In this document: one piece after another, positions 58,612-64,000 of the stretch | Position numbering within the stretch: the first letter of the stretch is position 1 | How the letters are laid out: every line of letters starts with the position of its first letter | NCBI GenBank assembly: GCA_029255685.2 | Contig: CM055314.2 | Span: 40,675,790-40,739,789 of the forward strand | Direction of reading: 5' to 3' | DNA from: Silene conica | Taxonomy: Eukaryota > Streptophyta > Magnoliopsida > Caryophyllales > Caryophyllaceae | DNA length: 64,000 nt | Position numbers and translations under genes: made by a program | Notes under the pieces: generated by a model | What the model was told of the DNA's origin: nothing | What the model saw: only the letters and a program-made list of their open reading frames with translations | Database searches by the model: none

Positions 58612-61600
58612 TTACATCCTCAATCTATCTAGCCAGGTTTTATCCTTATGAGGAGTTCCACCTTGACATCTTTGCTCTATTCTCATACAAGTTTCTTCTC
58701 GAATACATTTGAAAACAATACTAGGCCTTAGCAATCTATTATCTACTCTTTCTTTGTTTCTTTGAGTCCATATATGATAAATCATGGCATTCATAATACC
58801 ATTCAGTACTCCTCTCTTCAGTTTAATGCCTCTTCTTTTCAAACACCAGTCAATAGTGTTAACTGCTAGAATTTGCAGCCCTGTCCAGTTCTTAACCAGT
58901 TGCAGAATTATGGTACTGTAGGAGCATGTAAAGAACAAGTGTGAGGTATTTTCTGTTCCATTCCCACAGATGCAGCAGTGATCATCCTGAGCCACCCCAT
59001 ATTGCAGCAGCCTATCTTTCGTTTTCAGAGCTCTATGATGATACATCCAGGAAATTATGATGTATTTCCTGGTAGTCCAGTCATTCCAAATCAGTGCTGG
59101 CCACTGGCAAGCAATGCTAGGTGATCTCATTTTCTCATACACAGCCTTGATGGAGTACTAGTTAACAGCAGCCAACATATCTGCATCAATGTTTGTGATA
59201 GTTTCTCTGATCTTACAAATTTTCTTCCATGTCCAGGCTACACCAAGGGGAGCAGTATAGTGCAGCCAGTCCTGTCCTTTGAGGTAAGTATGATTAACCC
59301 ACTGAACCAATAGTTTATCAGGCTTAGCATGGATCCACCAAGCCAATTTACCCACAGCTGCCTTATTCCAGAGCAAGTCATCTTTGATCCCCAGTCCTCC
59401 TTCCTTTTTTGGCTTACAAACTTTTTCCCATGAGACTGGTGGCACTCTTTTATAGTCAACCCCTCCATCCCACAGGAAGTTCCTGCATATAGCTTCCAAC
59501 TGTTGAATCACTGAAGTTGGGAGAATAATAATTTGAGCCCAATAGTTGTGAAGAGTTTTTAAAACAGCTTTAATGAGTACCAATCTCCCTGCATAAGACA
59601 ATTTTCTAGCCCCAATGGCTCTCACCCTTACTTGGAGCTTGTCTATAATAGGCTTGCAGTCTTTTTCATTCAGTTTTGTAGGTTTTATGGGCACCCCAAG
59701 GTATCTAAATGGCATACTGCCTTCCACACAGCCTGCCACCTCTATAACATCCTGCTTTACATCCTCCTGTACTCCATAAAAGTAAACATTTGTCTTCCCT
59801 GGGCTCATTTTCAGTCCTGAGGATGCTGAAAAGGTAGCAAAGGTCCTTAGCAGTATCATAATGGAATTGATATCTCCTTTACTGAACAAGAGTATATCAT
59901 CTGCAAACATAAGATGTGATAGCTTCATAGGCCCACATAGAGGGTGAAATTTGAAATTCATTGTAGTTGTGGTATGGTGCAAGAGCCTGGACAAGTATTC
60001 CATACAAATAGTGAACAGTAGAGGTGACAAGGGGTCCCCTTGTCTAAGTCCCCTCTTACCAGCAAAAAAGCCAAAGGAATCCCCATTAAGACTTAAGGAG
60101 AAGGATGTTGATGTAACATATGCCATCACCAAATTAGTGAAAGTACTAGGGAACCTTAATGCCTGCATCATTTGAAGTAAAAATTCTCATTCTACAGTGT
60201 CATAGGCTTTTTGAAGATCAATCTTGAACATGCACCTAGGGGACACAGTCTTTCTCCCATACAACCTGATTAAGTCCTGGCAAATTAGTATGTTTTCCAT
60301 GATGCTTCTGCTCTGAATGAACCCTCCTTGAGTAGGGGATATTAAATCTGGAAGGACCTTAGCCAATCTGTTGCATAGTAATTTTGAGATAATCTTGTAG
60401 ACCACATTGCAACAGGAGATGGGCCTAAACTGACTGACACTTTGGGGGTTGTTTACCTTAGAAATAAGTGTCACATTTGTAGTATTCAACTGCTTCAACA
60501 TTTGGCCTTCAGTAAAGAATTCATGAATAGCACATGTATCATTGGCCACAGTATCCCAGCTTGCTTTAAAGAATTTGCTAGTATAGCCATCAGGCCCAGG
60601 GGCCTTATCATCTGGAATGCTGAACAGAACTTCCTTAATTTCTTCATCACTGACTGGTTGCTGCAATACCAGGATATGATCATCAGTGCAAATGTTACCC
60701 TGCTGGACTATGTGAGATACCACTGGATTGGTGGTTGTTCTTGTGCCCAGCAAGTTCTTATAAAAATGTAGAAATGTGTTCTGAATCTCAGTGATTTCAG
60801 TATGGACCTCCCCTTCTAAATCCTCAATCTGGTGGACTTTGTTTTTTCTTTCTCCTTGCCCTCAACAGTCCATGAAAATAGGTTGTATTGGAATCCCCTT
60901 CTTTCAGCCAATGAGCCTTAGCTTTCTGCCTAAGATAAGCATTGAGCTGGGCCTGCAAATGTACATATTTCTCATGTATCTCATATTCTTGTTGCATTAA
61001 CTGTTCATTCCCAGGCTTCTGTATCAGTGCCTCCTGCAAACCCTGTAACTGAAGTCTGGTTATCTCTGTGGTATTCTCTATATCAGAGAATTTCATTCTA
61101 TTCAGAATTTTCAATGGCTGTTTCAGGGCCTTAAGCTTGTGAACCAGAATATACTGCCTAGTACCATACAAATCTGACTGCCATTGCTGCTCAACCATTT
61201 CCTAATAATCAGCTGCATTACACCACATATTGTGGAATTTAAAAGGCCTTTTCCTGTTTATATTGCCCATTCCTTCCCTGAGGATGCAAGGATTGTGATC
61301 AAAGTATCCTTCAGGGATATAATTTGCTTGCATATTAGGCAATAAACTGTCCCATTCAACATTTGTAAACACTCTATCCAACTTAGTGTATACCCTATCC
61401 TTAGGCTGCTGCTTGTTGGTCCAGGTGTAGTAATCCCCCACTGTTGGACACTCAGCTAGCTCACAGTATGCAATATAGTCCTGGAAAGGTATTGTCTCAG
61501 CTAAACTGAATCCACCCCCTAACCTTTCCTCAGGGAGCATAACACAGTTAAAGTCACCCCCAATAGCCCATGCCCCCTGCATGCCATCAGCTATCCTAGC

Positions 61601-61969
61601 AAGGTTAGTCCATAAGCTTTCCCTTTCTGCAATGCCATTGAAGGCATAAATCATAGTGATCTGAAACTTAATCTGTCGAGGAATGTGCAACACTTCCATA
61701 TGAATATATTGAGGGTCATATTCAATGAAATCAATATAATATTCCTCAGGTTGCCAGCCTATTCATATACGCCCACCAGGATGAGTATGGGTGTTGGAGC
61801 TTATACTCCAATTATTGAAGATGTTCATAGCATGATGATGGTTTTGAGGTTTAATCTTAGTTTCTAACAAAGCAAAAAGCCCTACATTATTCTGAAGCAG
61901 CAAATTATTAATGTCCCGCTGCTTATCTACTTTATTCATACCTCTAACATTCCAAATCCCAATAATCAT
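58612..61969 (-). pseudogene. LINE ORF2: endonuclease and reverse transcriptase
   Basis: It starts MIIGIWNVRGMNKVDK at 61969, the apurinic-type endonuclease, with LLETKIKP, AIGGDFNCVM and YFDHNPCIL. RT follows with KAPGPDGYTSKFFKA, FRPISCCNVVYKIISK, QGGFIQSRSI, GLRQGDPLSPLLF and the catalytic FADDILLF, then the zinc-binding CCICGNGTENTSHLFFTC and a C-terminus ending LDRLRM. Damage: TGA after GGRI near 61763, TAG at 61202-61204, a frameshift between 60824 and 60753, and stops at 60187-60189 (where the family has Trp after TVE) and 59158-59160. No single protein can be made. The order and length fit plant L1 elements. Confidence 0.9.
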
Positions 61970-63743
61970 TGGGATTTGGATGGAGATGGTGGCCTGCTAG
62001 TCTCTCCTCCCTTTCCAGCTGTATTAGTAAGTTTATCCTTGTAAGTAGGACTTGCAGTAGTGTTTGCTTGACTGGTCATAAACCCTCGAGGCATGCCATA
62101 GAGGGGTTCTTCTTCTGCTCTGTCATCTTGAGTGTCTGCTATTGGAATCTTTTGTGTAGCAGTCAATGCTGGTACCTGCTTAACTGGTGGGAGGGGTGGT
62201 CTAGCACCAGTGGTGCCCACCTTCCTCCTCCACACCTGTTTGCTCTTTGGTTGTTCCTTATTCCTTCTACAGTTGATAGCCATATGTCCCATAATTTGAC
62301 ATTTAGAACACTTACTAGGGATCCATTCATACTCAACTGGTATATCAATTATGTTACCCTTCTCATCTTGTACTCTAATGTTGCTAGGGAACTTTTGACC
62401 CACTTGAACTTCAACCATGATCCTTGCAAATCCCAGTCTGGTTCTATATTCAGTAGGTTCATCCCTCTTTATGAATTTGCCTATCTTGCCGACTATCTTT
62501 GGTATACTAGCTCCCCACAATTTGAGGGGTAGCTTGTGTAGCCTTATCCACGTAGGGACTGTAACACCCCAAGAGTAAGAGAGGAAAGTTGTCCCACATC
62601 GGTAGAATGTGAGGCTTGTGATATGTTTATAATAGCTTCCACCCACCACTTAATAACAAGGCCTTGTGCTTTTGGGCTTAAGTGAGGACAAATAATGGGC
62701 CCAAAGGCATACCTCCCGTATTATTGGGGGTGTGTTACGACCGTGATGGGTCGGGTTGTTACAAATGGTATCAGAGCGACCCTGCGACCGTGTGGTGAGC
62801 CTGTGGTCGGGAGTACCTAGGTCACACACCTAGCGGGGGAGGATTCTGGCCCTGGTTGTGGTCATGTTTGAGGCACAACAAGGACGTTGTGTTCTTTAAG
62901 TGGGGGAGTTTGTAACACCCCAAGAGTAAGAGAGGAAAGTTGTCCCACATCGGTAGAATGTGAGGCTTGTGATATGTTTATAATAGCTTCCACCCACCAC
63001 TTAATAACAAGGCCTTGTGCTTTTGGGCTTAAGTGAGGACAAATAATGGGCCCAAAGGCATACCTCCCGTATTATTGGGGGTGTGTTACGACCGTGATGG
63101 GTCGGGTTGTTACAGGGGCTGTCTTCACTTCCTCCTTCTCTAAGTCAACATCAGGCAACCATTTCTTGATGATGACTGGTTTACTGTCAAATAAATGCAT
63201 TCCTGCAGCCAGTACAGCTTCCTGCATCTCCTTCGTTTGAAATCTCACCACAAAAACACCATTATGTAGGAAGGATATTGTCTCTATCTTATGATGCTTC
63301 CATACTCTTTTTATATAGCCTTCAAAGACAGGCCAGGGTGGATTGGATCCCAGTACAAAACCATATACTACACACTTCCAGAAGTCCACCTCTTCCTGGA
63401 TGTCTTCTTCTGTGATAGTGATTACTTCCTCTTCCTCATCCATTATCTCTACTATCCTCTTCCCATGTCTATCATACCAGTCTCCCTGGGATTCCTCTGG
63501 TTCATTGATAGCCTCTTCCTCTGTTACAATAGGATCAGCAGTATTGCCTTGATCATCACATTCAGTAAAGTCAAAGGGTGCAACACCTACCAGTTTTGTC
63601 ATACTTCCATACTTGCTTGCCTCCTCTACATTAGGTACTTTTGAGCCCTTATCATTCCTTCCTTTGTCTTTGGCCTTCCTGCTAGTGATGTTGCGAAGTT
63701 GAGATGGTGAAGAATCCATAGCCATGATGCACAAGATCTTCAA
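61966..63743 (-). pseudogene. LINE ORF1 (DUF4283/CCHC type) split by a TRIM
   Basis: The N-terminal part (63743-63115) begins MKILCIMAMDSSPSQL, has an acidic region with EEEEVITITEEDIQEE, and the DUF4283-like segment with FVLGSNPPWPVFEGYI and GVFVVRFQTKEMQEAV. After the TRIM it continues from 62559 with PTWIRLHKLPLKLWG, GFARIMVEVQVG, the knuckle CSKCQIMGHMAINC and a Ser/Pro-rich C-terminus ending SPSKSQ. Taking out the TRIM and one 5-bp duplication leaves an uninterrupted frame of about 405 codons. So ORF1 has no other lesion, in contrast to the heavily broken ORF2. The product would coat LINE RNA. The inner Met at the seventh codon (MAMDSS) is an equally good start. Confidence 0.85.
62560..63114 (+). 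mobile_element. TRIM (terminal-repeat retrotransposon in miniature), 555 bp
   Basis: Two direct 204-bp LTRs, 62560-62763 and 62911-63114, appear identical; they begin TGTAACACCCC and end GGTTGTTACA. The 147-bp interior starts AATGGTATCAGAGCGACC (Met-tRNA PBS) and ends AAGTGGGGGAGTT (PPT). There is no coding capacity. The flanks GGGAC (62555-62559) and GGGGC (63115-63119) are a 5-bp target duplication with one mismatch. Each LTR contains GTCCCACATCGGTAG. Size and structure match TRIMs, which are mobilised by enzymes of other elements. Confidence 0.93.
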
Positions 63744-63831
63744 AAAGTCAACGCCGTCAATACGTTCAAATCGCCATGCTAGAGAGCGTTAGGGTTTTTT
63801 TATGTCGAAAAGTTTAAATAGCCTTAATAAA

Positions 63832-64000
63832 ATAGCCAAGATGTTTGAAAATAGTAAGAGTGATGAAATCACTAATATCCACAAAATAGATTTCAGCACA
63901 TAAGTGACTAGATAATTCCGAGTGATTCTTAATCCCTCTTGTATATCAATACGTCACGAGTTATAAGATAACAGTGGGAGCTTCCCTCAGGAAAGGAACC
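63832..64000 (+). other. 3' non-coding region of the diverged gag-only element, right part
   Basis: It continues the element after the LINE: AAAATAGCCAAGATGTTTG parallels INT1 from about 18274, and ACAGTGGGAGCTTCCCTCAGG parallels 18415-18436. Its 3' LTR lies beyond the window. Confidence 0.8.

Larger units (their letters stand above)
58536..63820 (-). mobile_element. nearly full-length L1-type LINE (minus strand) carrying a TRIM
   Basis: The 3' end is marked by nine T (plus strand) at 58536-58544; the 5' UTR reads on the minus strand through AAAAAAACCCTAACG to the ORF1 start at 63743. It has ORF1 (nucleic-acid-binding protein) and ORF2 (endonuclease, RT, zinc-binding C-terminus). Host sequence of the gag-only element stops at ...TCAAAATGG before 58536 and resumes at about 63832 with AAAATAGCCAAGATG. 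No target duplication was found, and about 40 bp of host sequence present in INT1 is missing. The 5' limit is approximate. Confidence 0.85.

Overview
The window looks like nuclear DNA of a flowering plant, most likely a eudicot. It has one intron-containing plant gene set among plant-type transposons: Ty1/copia, Ty3/gypsy, Athila-like, L1-type LINE, CACTA, TRIM and TR-GAG-like elements. I see no rRNA, tRNA, CRISPR, operon or organellar signal. A Caryophyllales origin is only a weak impression.

Layout. 1-3350: the 3' end of an autonomous copia element (broken RT-RNase H, polypurine tract, partial LTR). 3480-3946: a LINE 3' stub. 4976-8318: the only convincing host gene, a two-exon LRR receptor-like (pseudo)kinase of about 649 aa. 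8319-11598: non-genic. 11599-38763: a decayed CACTA transposon (tnp2-like and tnpA-like genes). Its tnp2 frame is split by a 22.3 kb insertion at 12363-34639. That insertion has the form LTR-INT-LTR-INT-LTR-INT-LTR: three almost identical 7 kb gag-only units sharing four LTRs, with one 5-bp target duplication (AAGTC) around the whole array.

38930-64000 is a nest. An Athila-like element on the minus strand (LTR 38930-40401, extra ORF 42042-43914, internal promoter near 44350) is entered at 44550 by a gypsy element (LTR 44550-46757, broken gag). The gypsy gag is entered at 48288 by a second Athila-like minus-strand element. The ORF of that element is entered at 51954 by a diverged relative of the gag-only family. 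That copy is entered near 58536 by a nearly full-length LINE on the minus strand. The LINE ORF1 is entered at 62560 by a 555-bp TRIM with identical 204-bp LTRs.

How the parts relate. The gag-only units have LTRs, PBS, PPT and an intact zinc-knuckle gag but no pol, so they must borrow reverse transcriptase and integrase. The copia element at the left edge shares their 3' non-coding and LTR-head sequence and represents a plausible helper lineage. The two Athila-like elements each carry an extra ORF just before the 3' LTR. Each LTR has a phased array of a 10-12-bp palindrome upstream of a TATA box, but the palindrome differs between the elements. In the first element the same palindrome array also sits upstream of a TATA box in front of the extra ORF.

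The most notable observations are the single-TSD tandem array with distinguishable inner and outer LTRs, the palindromic promoter arrays, a run of three covarying hairpins at 50349-50511, and recurrent PPT-core motifs in the gag-only units.
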